DNA of 42,265 bases from Symbiodinium natans (GCA_905221605.1 CAJNDS010002234.1:520349-562613); one strand, 5' to 3'. Counted from the first letter of the stretch, positions 1 to 10,760 are shown. Notes: a model not told the origin generated them from the sequence alone. Made by a program: numbers and translations.

Positions 1-80
1 CACGAACAGACATCCTCCGCTCGGTTCCATGGTACAGCGTCTACGGGAACCACGATGCTCGAGCGGCAAGAGTGGTTGCG
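1..80 (+). CDS. Exon of a probable calcineurin-like metallophosphoesterase (5' part outside window)
   Basis: The frame starting at base 3 reads ...SVPWYSVYGNHDARAAR.... PWY-x-V-x-GNHD is the metal-binding GNHD/E block of calcineurin-like phosphoesterases (purple acid phosphatase type), where N and H bind the di-metal centre that hydrolyses phosphoesters. The frame stays open to 80, where a GT donor begins a TTTAGGG array (GTTTAGGG at 81); GC donors at 57, 63 or 66 are alternatives. A second family motif, GHRH, lies downstream in an exon at 5979-6066. The exons holding the earlier D-x-H and GDxxD blocks would be left of the window. The subfamily cannot be fixed from this fragment. Confidence 0.6.
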
Positions 81-1185
81 GTTTAGGGTTTAGGGTGTTC
101 CTCCCTCTAAACAGTGTTGCAGAAGACTCCCTGCCGATGCGAGCTCCCCTGACCCCAATCGGGTTTCGGCTGCAGGGTTTAGGGTCCAGCACCCTGGCTG
201 CAGGGTTAGGGCTGAGGGTACTGAACTTTCCGAGGGCCCGTCCCGAACAATGAAGGTCCCCTTTCAAGCGGGCTGAGAAGGTTGAGTCGGGAAACGATTT
301 CATGGGACCTCGCGTTGCTATTCTGTAGCCCGGCTGCCGCTTCTTATTCTGAATTTAGCATCCCAAAGCTTGCAAATGATTACGCCGTGGAACCCTGCTG
401 TAGGCCTGGAACCCCAAAGAGGCCCCGGTCAACTGAGCCCCTGGTCCTTTGGCAAAAAGCAGCTGCATGGCATGCACTGACAGGGTTGTTGGTGCCAGTC
501 AAGCCTTTGGCCTCCCTCATCCCTAAACTCAGGACGCCCACCACGACCCAGGTATGTGCAACGATGAGGCAAGATTTCTGCGCGCGAACCCTTATGATCC
601 GATGGTTGTAGCATGCTCTAACTTCGTAGCCCAGTTCGTGCGCGAGAGCTTGACATAAGGAACACACCCACGAAGACAGAAAGCGGATTGCCAACCCCAA
701 GCCCAGAGAAAAAGACAGTGAACGAGAAACGGAAAGAGAGGCCGGCGCGCAGTTGGGGGACATCCTCTCCAGGCGCAACGGCCTCTTCGAACGCCGCTCG
801 GGCAGCTTGTGTGTCTGCAGGGGTCTGCAGGAGCTTTTGCTGGGGAAACTCAACAGTATAAATCCAAAGCCCAAAACCCTATAGGCCCTAAACCTGTCGA
901 ACTGACAAGTTCAAGTTGGCATTCTTCCTGAGGTGGCCCTGTTGGCCAGCTTGGTCGCTCAGTGTTTAGGGTATAACAAATCTCTCTGCGTCAGGGTTCT
1001 ACATGCCGGACTACAACTGGTACTATACCCACGAGGACACTAGAGATGGGCGTTGCGGTTGAGGGTGAAGGGCGCCATCTTGCGAGAAGACCCTTACACA
1101 GCCTTACCTAGACTAGAGTCACCTGCACACCCCTCGCCCCCCCCACCCACCCCTGGTCTACCTCATGCCTTCGAAAGAGGTGAGG
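81..1185. other. Intron-like stretch with degenerate TTTAGGG/CCCTAAA motifs
   Basis: G-rich TTTAGGG-like repeats begin at 81 and recur to about 225. C-rich copies (CCCTAAA type) appear near 517-533 and 870-895. G-rich ones return near 963. No exon could be supported in between. Confidence 0.5.
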
Positions 1186-3354
1186 GGCCCCGCGGCCCTT
1201 TCGAGAGCTGCTAAGGCCCGCCAAGGCGAGCATCATCAGCATCAGCCGGTTGTTTTTTCTTCCCAGGCCCCGCGGTGCTTTCGAGAGCTGCCAAGGCCCG
1301 CCAAGGCGAGCATCATCAGCATCAGCCGGTTGTCTTTTTTCAGGCTTCCCAGGCCCCGCGGCCCTTTCGAGAGCTGCCAAGCCCCGCCAAGGCGAGCATC
1401 ATCAGCATCAGCCGGTTGTTGTTTTTTCAGGCTTCCCAGGCCCCGCGGTGCTTTCGAGAGCTGCCAAGGCCCGCCAAGGCGAGCATCATCAGCATCAGCC
1501 GGTTGTCTTTTTTTCAGGCTTCCCAGGCCCCGCGGCCCTTTCGAGAGCTGCCAAGGCCCGCCAAGGCGAGCATCATCAGCATCAGCCGGTTGTCTTTTTT
1601 TCAGGCTTCCCAGGCCCCGCGGCCCTTTCGAGAGCTGCTAAGGCCCGCCAAGGCGAGCATCATCAGCATCAGCCGGTTGTTTTTTCTTCCCGAGAGCTGC
1701 CAAGGCCCGCCAAGGCGAGCATCATCAACATCAGCCGGCTGTTGTTTTTTCAGGCTTCCCAGGCCCCGCGGTGCTTTCGAGAGCTGCCAAGGCCCGCCAA
1801 GGCGAGCATCATCAGCATCAGCCGGTTGTTTTTTTCTCAGGCTTCCCAGGCCCCGCGGCCCTTTCGAGAGCTGCCAAGGCCCGCCAAGGCGAGCATCATC
1901 AGCATCAGCCGGTTGTCTTTTTTTCAGGCTTCCCAGGCCCAAGGCCCGCCAAGGCGAGCATCATCAGCATCAGCCGGTTGTTTTTTCTTCCCAGGCCCCG
2001 CGGTGCTTTCGAGAGCTGCCAAGGCCCGCCAAGGCGAGCATCATCAGCATCAGCCGGTTGTCTTTTTTCAGGCTTCCCAGGCCCCGCGGCCCTTTCGAGA
2101 GCTGCCAAGCCCCGCCAAGGCGAGCATCATCAGCATCAGCCGGTTGTTGTTTTTTCAGGCTTCCCAGGCCCCGCGGTGCTTTCGAGAGCTGCCAAGGCCC
2201 GCCAAGGCGAGCATCATCAGCATCAGCCGGTTGTCTTTTTTTCAGGCTTCCCAGGCCCCGCGGCCCTTTCGAGAGCTGCCAAGGCCCGCCAAGGCGAACA
2301 TCATCAGCATCAGCCGGTTGTCTTTTTTTCAGGCTTCCCAGGCCCCGCGGCCCTTTCGAGAGCTGCTAAGGCCCGCCAAGGCGAGCATCATCAGCATCAG
2401 CCGGTTGTTTTTTCTTCCCAGGCCCCGCGGTGCTTTCGAGAGCTGCCAAGGCCCGCCAAGGCGAGCATCATCAGCATCAGCCGGCTGTTTTTTTTTCAGG
2501 CTTCCCAGGCCCCGCGGCCCTTTCGAGAGCTGCCAAGGCCCGCCAAGGCGAGCATCAGCCGGTTGTCTTTTTTTCAGGCTTCCCAGGCCCCGCGGCCCTT
2601 TCGAGAGCATCATCAGCATCAGCCGGTTGTCTTGTTTTCAGGCTTCCCAGGCCCCGCGGCCCTTTCGAGAGCTGCCGAGGCCCGCCAAGGCGAGCATCAT
2701 CAACATCAGCCGGTTGTTTTTTTTTCAGGCTTCCCAGGCCCCGCGGTGCTTTCAAGAGCTGCCAAGCCCCGCCAAGGCGAGCATCATCAGCATCAGCCGG
2801 TTGTTTTTTTTTCAGGCTTCCCAGGCCCCGCGGCCCTTTCGAGAGCTGCCAAGGCCCGCCAAGGCGAGCATCATCAGCATCAGCCGGTTTTTTTTTTCAG
2901 GCTTCCCAGGCTCCGCGGCCCTTTCGAGAGCTGCCAAGGCCCGCCAAGGCGAGCATCATCAGCATCAGCCGGTTGTTTTTTTTTCAGGCTTCCCAGGCCC
3001 CGCGGCCCTTTCGAGAGCTGCCAAGGCCCGCCAAGGCGAGCATCATCAGCATCAGCCGGTTGTCTCTTTTTCAGGCTTCCCAGGCCCCGCGGCCCTTTCG
3101 AGAGCCGCCAAGGCCCGCCAAGGCGAGCATCATCGGCATCAGCCGGTTGTCTTTTTTTTCAGGCTTCCCAGGCCCCGCAGCCCTTTCGAGAGCTGCCAAG
3201 GCCCGCCAAGGCGAGCATCATCAGCATCAGCCGGTTGTCTTTTTTTCAGGCTTCCCAGGCCCCGCGGCCCTTTCGAGAGCTGCCAAGGCCCGCCAAGGCG
3301 AGCATCATCAGCATCAGCCGGTTGTTTTTTTTTCAGGCTTCCCAGGCCCCGCCA
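1186..3354 (+). repeat. Minisatellite, 26 copies of an 83-87 bp unit
   Basis: The unit runs from a GGCCCCGCGG box through TTTCGAGAGCTGCCAAGGC, CATCATCAGCATCAGCCGG, a poly-T tract and CAGGCTTCCCA. I counted 26 copies of the CATCATCA block (first at 1231, last at 3303). Full units are 86-87 bp; 80-bp units lack part of the segment after the T tract, and a few are shorter. Most copies lack sense-strand stops and 87 is a multiple of three, so all three + frames stay open over long distances. These ORFs are probably artefacts. The array lies in the presumed intron region of the phosphoesterase gene. Confidence 0.9.
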
Positions 3355-3539
3355 AACCCAAGTTTGCGTTAAAGGGCTTAGGTTTCTTCTTTTTCGTGAG
3401 GGTTTAGGGTGACGTGAGCACTTCAGCACCCTGAACCCTGAACCCTCAACCCTGTAAATTGCAAGTGTCCCAAGCTTTTGGGGTTTAGGGCTGTTGAGGG
3501 CACGGTGACGATCATGGGTCTTCGCGGCACTTGCCCGAC

Positions 3540-4060
3540 AAAGGGCTAGCTAGGGGTCTGTGGGACCTTTTGTGAACTTCGTCCTGCATAACACCCTTTT
3601 AATTGCAAGACTTCGTGAGGGTTCTTGAATCATTTCTCTATTCCCTTCCAATTCACGCTGTATAGTATGAAGCGAGTGAAACGAACGTAGCACCTTATCT
3701 TTATTCTTCCTGGCAGCAACAGTTTGTAATGCACGGACTTGATTGAAGATATGCATTTGAAGTATAGAATTGCGAATCATCATTTTTTATCTGTGCTCGC
3801 GGCGTGAATCCTGGAAATTCTCGCAAGGTGTTCATTACATTTCCTGTTTTAAAGGCGGTCTTAGGAGCAAATTTTTCTGATGATTTAATTGTATATGATG
3901 CTCTTCTGTTGCTCACAGACTCCCCTTAGTAGGTTCACAAGGACTTTGCGTACCAAATTTCTAGAATTCATTTCGCTTATGTACTTGTTTTTGTTTTTGG
4001 TTTCTTGCGCCCTATTCGAATTCAATTTTCGGTGCCGTAGCGCATGCTAAGGACCACATA
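3540..4060. other. AT-rich unique island without telomere-like motifs
   Basis: Composition shifts to AT-rich here and the TTTAGGG/CCCTAAA motifs stop for about 500 bp. Only short minus-strand ORFs are present and none is recognisable. It could be a decayed insertion or ordinary intron sequence. Confidence 0.4.
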
Positions 4061-4169
4061 GTTCGTTCACTCGTTCATTCTTCCTCTGCCTACCTCTCCT
4101 CCCCCTAAACCCGAAAACCCTAATTAAGCCCAAGATTCATGATCCGGGGTGGAGGAGCTTTCGGTCGAG

Positions 4170-4205
4170 GTAATTGCCCTCGACCTGAACAAGCCACCTT
4201 GGCAG
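4170..4205 (+). CDS. Exon-like segment VIALDLNKPPWQ
   Basis: Twelve in-phase codons start after an AG|G acceptor (tcgag|GTA) and stop at CAG|GTTTAGGG. C-rich repeats lie upstream and a TTTAGGG array begins inside the donor, as for many trehalase exons. The DLN-x-x-PW pattern could fit the region before the GH block of purple-acid-type phosphatases. That family link is only suggestive. Confidence 0.4.
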
Positions 4206-4244
4206 GTTTAGGGTTTAGGGTTTAGGGCTTTAGGGCTTTAGGGC
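4206..4244 (+). repeat. Telomere-like TTTAGGG array
   Basis: Three TTTAGGG units followed by variant units (gctttaggg). It starts exactly at the GT donor of the preceding exon-like segment. Confidence 0.8.
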
Positions 4245-4464
4245 TCTGTTGGGCTCCCGACGGAGATTCGAGTTTAGGGGTTTGGGCACAGTTTTGTCTT
4301 AACTCCTGAACCCTGAACCGCTTCTTGGCGTTGGCTTTCAGGTTTGCGGGTGGTTTTTAGAAGGCATGGCTAGCTTCAATGGAATAGTACATCATAAAGT
4401 AGTGACTGTAGTGGTACAGCATTCGGCAATTTATGTTGATATTGCAAACACACAGATGCACACT

Positions 4465-4500
4465 CTTATATGTATATATATATATATATAGAGAGAGAGA
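4465..4500. repeat. (TA)n(GA)n microsatellite
   Basis: An uninterrupted TA run passes directly into a GA run. Confidence 0.9.
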
Positions 4501-4637
4501 TGAGTTGACATGTTCGCTTGGTGGGTTTAGTGGGTCTCGCCTTCGTCGGACCACTCCAGGGCCCTGTTTAGAACCCAAGCCTTGTGCCATTACCTGTTCA
4601 GGGTCTAGGGCCAATCAGCCAGTCAAGAGAAGCTGAG

Positions 4638-4690
4638 GTACATGGACGGCTGGAACAAGAGCAAGGACGACGAAGACCTCTTTCTATCAG
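4638..4690 (+). CDS. Weak exon-like segment after an AG|G acceptor
   Basis: After gctgag|G one frame reads YMDGWNKSKDDEDLFLS and another VHGRLEQEQGRRRP; the frame cannot be decided. The donor is also uncertain (GC near 4691). It lies between the phosphoesterase-like exons and may belong to that gene. Confidence 0.25.
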
Positions 4691-4871
4691 CTGCTCAACC
4701 ACAGGGTTTCAGGGGTGTTTCCGGCCTGACACGCCGGAATTCTTCGATCAACCCCTATAAAGGGCGCATGTTCGGGGCTTTGAGGGCTTGGGGGGCGCCC
4801 TGAGCCAGCCGGCCTGTCACCTCAAGGCGCGAACTTGAGATTCTAAACTCCTGCATGACAGTTTTTGGGGT

Positions 4872-4930
4872 CCTAAACCCTAAACCCTAAACCCTAAACC
4901 CTAAACCCTAAACCCTAAACCCTAAACCCT
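4872..4930 (-). repeat. CCCTAAA telomere-like array, about 8 units
   Basis: Near-perfect (CCCTAAA)n on the + strand. It precedes the exon-like segment at 4975, giving the C-rich upstream flank typical of exons in this window. Confidence 0.95.
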
Positions 4931-4974
4931 CGCACCCCGACTCGACACGAATCCTAAGCCCTCTCAGCCTCAAG

Positions 4975-5061
4975 GATTGCGAGTACTCGTCCTGCCCTGA
5001 GACGTGCGTCAGCAATGCCGAGCGACGAGCTCAACAGGCGATGGACTTAGCTGCTTGGCAG
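4975..5061 (+). CDS. Exon-like segment, Cys-containing, unassigned
   Basis: 29 codons, phase 0 at both ends, between an AG|G acceptor (ctcaag|GAT) and a donor CAG|GTTCAGGG. It reads DCEYSSCPETCVSNAERRAQ... and ends ...MDLAAWQ. The phase matches the next exon-like segment (5979), so both probably belong to one transcript, perhaps the phosphoesterase. I do not recognise the segment by itself. Confidence 0.45.
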
Positions 5062-5638
5062 GTTCAGGGTTTACAGTAGCGTTTTGGGTTTAGGGGCTTG
5101 AGAAGTTTGAGGGTTCATGGGCGCTGGGTTCACTTGAGGGGTCGGGCTGAAGGAGTTTCAAGGGCGCAGCGACTCGTGCTTGGGGGTTTAAACCTACAAG
5201 ATCAACGCCTGCCCACACAGCCCCAAAACCCTCCTGAAACCTCCACCGTTCTTGTCACGTGGGTGCAGCGTAGACTTTTGGCGCCAGGTGGGACCGCTGA
5301 AAGCAGGGCTACGCCCGTACTCAGAGCACCAAAGTAAGTTTCCAGTTGCTTGTTCGAACTCTTCTGAGTTGCACCTCAGCACCTCCAAAACTGATGCGAC
5401 CATCGTTCACGAAGAGTCTGAGCCCGTGCAGATCAGGTCTTCGAACGCTACACCAACACAACAGCAGAGTACCTGTTGATCTTTTCCCACTATCCCACGG
5501 ACTATTTCCATTCCAGACCAGACTTTCTGGAGCCTTGGATGAATTGGGAGTTCTTGGGGCTGAACAGAAGAGTTTCGGCTTTGGGGGGGAGGAGCGGGGC
5601 ACTACGGCGTGCGGCTTTTGCACTTCATGCTAATATTT

Positions 5639-5740
5639 CGGAGGGAGGGAGGGGGAGGAGAGGGAGAGGGAGAGGGGGAGGGGGAGAGGGAGAGGGAGAG
5701 GGAGAGGGAGAGGGAGAGGGAGAGGGAGAGGGAGAGGGAG
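5639..5740. repeat. (GGGAGA)n purine repeat
   Basis: About 100 bp of GGGAGA hexanucleotides with a few GGGGGA variants. It is strongly purine-biased on the + strand, so quadruplex or triplex formation is possible. Confidence 0.95.
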
Positions 5741-5978
5741 GTCTAGCGACTACCAAATCCTGAACTCCTTAAACCCGAAACCCTACAACCCTCCTGTGGG
5801 GGGGTCCACGACCCCTTTCTGGGGCCCGGCTTACAAACGGACGTTATGGCAAAAGAATGCTTGCAAGGGGAATCTGATACCCAACCCCAAAACCCTAAAT
5901 CCCTCAACTCTTAGACCCTACACCTTCAACCCTAAACCCGAAACCCTAAACCCTACACCTCATGAAGCCATCACCCAG

Positions 5979-6066
5979 GAACTGCTGGGAAGGCAAGGGA
6001 CTCCAAGGATCGCCTACTTCGGCGGCCATCGGCACAACACAGACCAGTGGAGCACCCTCCGAACAG
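5979..6066 (+). CDS. Exon of the probable metallophosphoesterase (GHxH block)
   Basis: It opens after acccag|G and reads ELLGRQGTPRIAYFGGHRHN followed by TDQWSTLRT, ending ACA-G at a GC donor (6067). YFGGHRHN matches the C-terminal G-H-x-H metal-ligand block of calcineurin-like phosphoesterases. The order relative to the GNHD exon at 1-80 is as expected for one gene on the + strand. C-rich repeats precede it and G-rich repeats follow it. Substrate and location cannot be read. Confidence 0.55.
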
Positions 6067-6195
6067 GCCTGGGGTTCAGGGTTTGAGGTTTTAGGGTTTT
6101 AGGGTTTGAGGCGTGTAGGGTTTTAGGATGTTTTTTCAGGGTTTAAGGGTTTAAGGGTTTGGGGGCTAAAGTTCAGGGCTTGGAGAAGTTTCCGG

Positions 6196-6231
6196 TTTTT
6201 TTTTTTTTTTTTTTTGGGGGGGGGGGGGGGG
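6196..6231. repeat. T20 directly joined to G16
   Basis: Twenty T residues are followed directly by sixteen G residues, inside a TTTAGGG-degenerate region. Slippage and assembly error are both likely at such tracts. Confidence 0.9.
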
Positions 6232-6476
6232 TTCGGCGTAATTAGGGGGTTTTAGGGGCTATGGGGGTGATTTGGTCACTAACCAGATCATATAGCCTCA
6301 GGCTGCCGCTCCCGAAAGCCGAGGCAAGCCCATTCTTGAACACATTGCTTACATGCACCCTAAATTTAGAAACCCTAAACCCTACATCCTAAACCCTAAG
6401 CCCTCGCTGGTTCCTTGGGTTAGCGAGCATAAAGACACACCGCCTTTCAAGTGAGCGTTCGAGGCCCCAGTTCAAG

Positions 6477-6532
6477 GTTGCATGATGCTATTGCAGTAGC
6501 CAACCTCCAAGAGGGTACCCTTCCGCAGTATA
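6477..6532 (+). CDS. Exon-like segment LHDAIAVANLQEGTLPQY, unassigned
   Basis: It begins after ttcaag|G and ends TAT-A|GTTTCAGGGTTTAGGG. Eighteen codons lie between one partial base at each end. C-rich repeats (6360-6405) lie upstream and TTTAGGG starts in the donor. Family not recognised. Confidence 0.4.
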
Positions 6533-6564
6533 GTTTCAGGGTTTAGGGTTTAGGGTTGTCTACC

Positions 6565-6790
6565 ACTAGACTAGTAGCAATAGGAATGATAGTAATAGTA
6601 GTACTATTGTGCGAGAAGTACGAATACTAGTACTAGTAGCACATGTCACAATTGTAGCAGTAGAAATACTAAGGGAACCTTGAGTACGAAGCATTTCTGA
6701 AAGGAGGAAATAAGAATAATAGGAATACTTGCAACAGCAAGAGATAGCAACAGTAGTAATAATAGGAATTGTAGTAGCAATAGTAGTGAT
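6565..6790. repeat. Decayed AGT/AAT trinucleotide tract
   Basis: Interrupted tagtag/aataat/caatag motifs spread over about 220 bp. Confidence 0.6.
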
Positions 6791-8150
6791 GCGTTACATG
6801 CCTTCTCTTTCAAGGCCACCACGACTGGCTTGTGGGAGGCGGCGGCGGTTGGAGTTGCGATGGCAGGGAGCAAGGCTTTTTGGTGGGGACCATCGACTAT
6901 TTCTACGAACTACGAACCTACCCTGTCTTTGTGGATGCTGAAGTCTGTTGTCCAACTTCGGCAAGTGCATGAAGAGCGGCTTTTCAGAGAGCCGCTTCAG
7001 GCCTCGCCAAATGGCGAGAGCTGTAGCAGGTGCCTTGCATCACTTCGAGGTGTCCCAATGAGGCAGGCGGTGTCCCAAAGTAGCACTCGCAAGTTGCAAC
7101 GGGAACGCCGCAAGCTCGAGGCCTGTTTTCTTTGGTCTGATCTAGAGTAGCCTTCGTCTAGGAAGGTTCGCATTTCTCTCTTTGTTGGTCCTTTGAGACA
7201 TACCAACCGTCCACGAGGGCGCTGAGCGCCTCTCATGCCAATGATCGACCATCCATCCGGCAGGGAGACAAGAATCCATCGTAAGCGACAGGATTTTGAA
7301 ACCCCAAACCCCAGGTCCGGAACTCGAAGCCTCAAACCGCTTAAACCCTAAATTTTCCTAAGCCCCATAGCCCAGAGCACTATACATTGTTCTGTTAGTC
7401 GACGGTGGGCTCTGCAGTTGACTCCAAGGCCACACAGCTCCCGCCGCCAAGTTGTGAAGAGGGAAAGACTCACGCAGCGTGATTTTTGCTGTTTCAGAGT
7501 TTAGGGTTTAGGGTAGTCCAGCCTTACTTTGCCTCGGGGCTTTGAAGGGCTCAGGGCATCTTAGGGATGAGAGCGTGCAGGGTCTGGCTTGTCGACTCAT
7601 TGCCCCCCCCCCCTCCCCCCTTGAAACGGCACGGAAGATTGTGCACGCGCACAGGTGGGGCGGTTGGGGGGTTTGAAGGGCTTAAGGTTTCTGGTCTGCC
7701 GCACTTCCTTTGAAATCCAGTGCTGGATAAGGACGCTAATTCGTGAAGAAGTATAATTACCAGACAGGCTGTCAGCGTTTATGTGGTTTACGGTGGGTGG
7801 TGGGTGGTTGGAAAGAGGGGTCCTTCAGGCTTGTTTCTATGGTGAGCTTGTGTGTGTACCTAACCGCCCTCTGGTGCACGCATCCTTGCGGCGGAATGGC
7901 TGGCTATGTGCTGCTTGCAGGGTTTGTGAATGTGCATGCGCATGTGCAAAGTTCAGGCATTAGTCGCACTACCATTGGCCAGGAAACGTTAACTGCATGC
8001 ATCGCGGTCTCTTCTTGCTTGGATCTGTTCTTGGCATGCCACCTTTCAGTGTACTGACCATTTCGAAGTGCGTCGTACAATAAACTGATATTGCCATTAA
8101 GGCTAGTATTCTTATGACGAATATTGTGATTAATGTTACTACCATATTCT
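6791..8150. other. No assignable gene
   Basis: Open frames of about 100 codons at 6830-7150 and 7743-8057 match nothing I recognise. A possible exon after ctccaag|G near 7433 reads ATQLPPPSCEEGKTH, between C-rich (7290-7365) and G-rich (7497-7515) flanks. That is too weak to call. Confidence 0.3.

Positions 8151-8191
<41 letters not shown>
8151..8191. repeat. (ACT)n microsatellite
   Basis: About 11 TAC/ACT units ending in ACC units. Confidence 0.95.
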
Positions 8192-8194
<3 letters not shown>

Positions 8195-8235
8195 TTTTAC
8201 TATGGCTATTACCATGATCTGCTTCTGTCGCTGAG

Positions 8236-8311
8236 GCACTCAGCGACCTCCGTGCACGGGCGGAGACGGTGACCGGGCAAGAAGTGGACACGCCGGAGTT
8301 CTTGAAGATAT
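8236..8311 (+). CDS. Exon-like segment, unassigned
   Basis: After gctgag|G the frame reads ALSDLRARAETVTGQEVDTP then EFLKIW, and reaches TGA at 8312-8314. A GA donor within the last codons is also possible. High codon-third GC and a helix-like composition suggest real coding. Product unknown. Confidence 0.35.
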
Positions 8312-8569
8312 GGTGATACGGTGGTCCGGTGGTTTTAAGTCTTCAAGTGCAGATCCCAAACCTTGCACTTAACACTTATAAGCCCTACAAGCCAAACAGT
8401 AGGCCAAAGCCGTCAACCTCTTAAAGTCTTATAAACCCTCTGCACCCTGAAACCCTACCCCCTCACACCCTACCCCCTCAGCCCGAAGCCCTGAGCCCCT
8501 AAGCCCCTAAGCCCTAAACCCTAAACCCTAAACCTCAGCTCTTCAACCCCCTCCGTGCACAAGCCCGAG

Positions 8570-8615
8570 GACATGGCGCTACATGAAGGACGGCCCCCGG
8601 ACGCCGCGGCCAGGG
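8570..8615 (+). CDS. Exon-like segment DMALHEGRPPDAAAR, unassigned
   Basis: It lies between CCCTAAA repeats (8500-8545) and TTTAGGG repeats (8632-8665), starts AG|G (cccgag|GAC) and has a GC donor at 8616. Family not recognised. Confidence 0.35.
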
Positions 8616-8907
8616 GCCCAAGTTGCACCTTTTAGGGTTTAGGGCTTATAGGGCTTAGGGTTTAGAATCCTAAGTCTCTCAAAACCTGTAACCCTACATC
8701 CCTAAAACCCTAAACAACCCGAAAGCCCGAAGTCCCTAAAAGCCCTAAGTCTTTCTCCAACCCTTACCCCTATACCGAGTTCAGGGAAGTGTTTTTGGAC
8801 CTTTGACTCTCAGGAACCATCCAGCTCCCGCCGCAAGCACCAACCTCTTAAGTCCAATTCCCCTTGAACCCTAAATCACTGAAACAGGAGTTTCCAAAAA
8901 ATTCGGG

Positions 8908-8924
8908 CCCCCCCCCCCCCCCCC
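8908..8924. repeat. C17 homopolymer
   Basis: Uninterrupted run of 17 C residues followed by CT and T6. Confidence 0.9.
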
Positions 8925-10315
8925 TCTTTTTTCAGATCCCCTGTGCAAGGATACTCAAAGCAGGACCCCCCGCCCTCCCCTCCAATTTTTTCGGAAAGGC
9001 CTTGGCCCACGCCAGGTCTTGATTTTGTGTGGGGCTCGGGGCATCAACTTCTACAAGGAGGAAGGCGTGGAGAGTGGGACACTTAGGGTGTTTGCGATTG
9101 AATTGGGGGGTTGTTCGAAAATTGGGCTACCTTTGTGCGGGCTTTAGTTATGAGGACTCAATATTCATAAAGGGCACTATAGACTGAGGGACTCTAATTG
9201 CAAGTGGGTTTATTCTTCCAACAAAGCCTTTCGCAGTGACATAGCTGCGGGAAGTGGGCTAGGACAATTCGGTATCCTGAAACCCTGGATCCCGAAACCC
9301 AACCCTCAAGTACGAAAACTATACATATACATGCTACATTTTTGTATATATGTACATAAATGGACACAGGGCCAGCTCTGCCAAGGCCCTCGAAAGCCCT
9401 CAAGCCAAACCCTTTTTCCCTGCTTAGAAAAGCTTCTAAGGCGCCATTCTCCGAGATGTTTGGGGCTGTGATGTTCCTACGGCCTCGACCCAAGAAGTAT
9501 CGCGCACACCATGTGGCGGCTCTGGAGAGGTTTCATGGCTTTAGGATCCGCGCTTCAGATGTTGAGGGTGCCTGGTTGTTTAAAGAATTGAAAAAAGGCA
9601 ACAAACAGCATAAGACCACGACGACGGCGCATGGCAAGTGGCAGTCACAGGAGCACGGTCACGTCCCTGCGACGACGCTTGGCCCACGGAGTGGTCGAAT
9701 TGTGCAATTGAAGTGCATGGATTTAGACCCCACAATGCGCGCAGGACCTGTGCGGCGAGAGTGCGATTAGCCACGTCGGCAATCCCAAAAACCCGCATTC
9801 TTTTCCATGAAAACTGCGACAGTGAGCTGCCACGCCCGCCACGCCCACCTAGGGGGAGCGCGGTCCTACAGAACATATGGACTTACATTACAGTCTTACA
9901 TATATAACTTATACCCGAGTTACGCAACTGATAACTCAGATACAACCAACGTGTAACGATCTTGTGTCCCCACGGCTGTGGCCGTGGAGAGGGCGCAGCC
10001 GGCGCACACCTACTAGACGGCCTCTGCGTGCATCCATACCCCTTTGCTGTCCGGTCCAACAGTAGTGTTGCCACACTGCTTCCGAAGCCAAGCTCTAAGC
10101 CCTGCAACAAGCCCAAACCACTATATGACAACCTCTAAACCCTATATTGCAATCTAAAGCCCTAGAATTACAACCCAAAATCCTGTTTAATAAACCCTAT
10201 GACATTATATTCTTACAATCTCGAAATACAGTACTAACCCCAAGCCCTATTTAATTTGGGGTTTATGGTTTAGGGTTTTGCCTATTGTATATTACAACCT
10301 CAACCCCCGAGCCAG
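8925..10315. other. No gene supported
   Basis: An open frame of 136 codons at 9360-9770 has no recognisable family and lacks the codon character of the accepted exons. A short piece near 9043-9080 (INFYKEEGVESG) could be an exon. Degenerate C-rich repeats occur near 9285-9310 and 10120-10250. Confidence 0.3.
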
Positions 10316-10353
10316 GTCGGCTTCTTCGCAGGCGGCGAGTTTGGACCCGTTGG
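10316..10353 (+). CDS. Possible FIST-domain exon (VGFFAGGEFGPVG)
   Basis: After gagccag|G the frame reads VGFFAGGEFGPVGLR. GFFA-x-GE-(I/F)-GP is the hallmark of the FIST C domain, a small-ligand sensory module. The 3' end is uncertain: GT after CCC, GC or GA a few bases on. TTTAGGG repeats follow from about 10380. No other FIST exon was identified with confidence. Confidence 0.4.
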
Positions 10354-10379
10354 GCTCAGGACTGAAGTTTGCTGAGAAT

Positions 10380-10470
10380 CGGGTTTTGGGTTTAGGGTTT
10401 GGGGTTTAGGGTTTAGGGTTTATTGGGGTTTAGGGTTTGGGGTTTAGGGTTTGGGGTTTAGGGTTTAGGG
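10380..10470 (+). repeat. Mixed TTTAGGG/TTTGGGG telomere-like array
   Basis: TTTAGGG and TTTGGGG units alternate; degenerate copies continue to about 10760. Confidence 0.85.
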
Positions 10471-10760
10471 ACGAGGGATTGGGGGCGTTGGTTTATAGGG
10501 TTCAGGGTTCACGGTTCAGGGGCTTTGGTTTGTATGGTTGAGGGTTTTGGGTTTAGAGGGGTTTGATTTGCAGGGCTTTTCTTGGGTTGGGGTTTGAGGG
10601 CTGTTCCGGTTGGGGGTTGAGGCTTCGGTGTTAGGGTTTGTACGGTGCAGGGTTTAGGTTTATGGTAGAGGGTTGGGGGGTTAGGCTTCATGCTGCGGTG
10701 CCGTGGTCAGAGTTCACTGTTTTGGTTTCATACTTCAGGGTTTAGGATTTAGGGTTGAAT

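Noticed and set aside
1250-3412. 720-codon open frame and sister frames across the 87-bp minisatellite
   Set aside because: All three + frames are open because the unit lacks stops; no family resemblance, and the frames follow the repeat exactly.
9360-9770. 136-codon ORF as a gene
   Set aside because: No recognisable domain, no splice-flank pattern, composition unlike the accepted exons.
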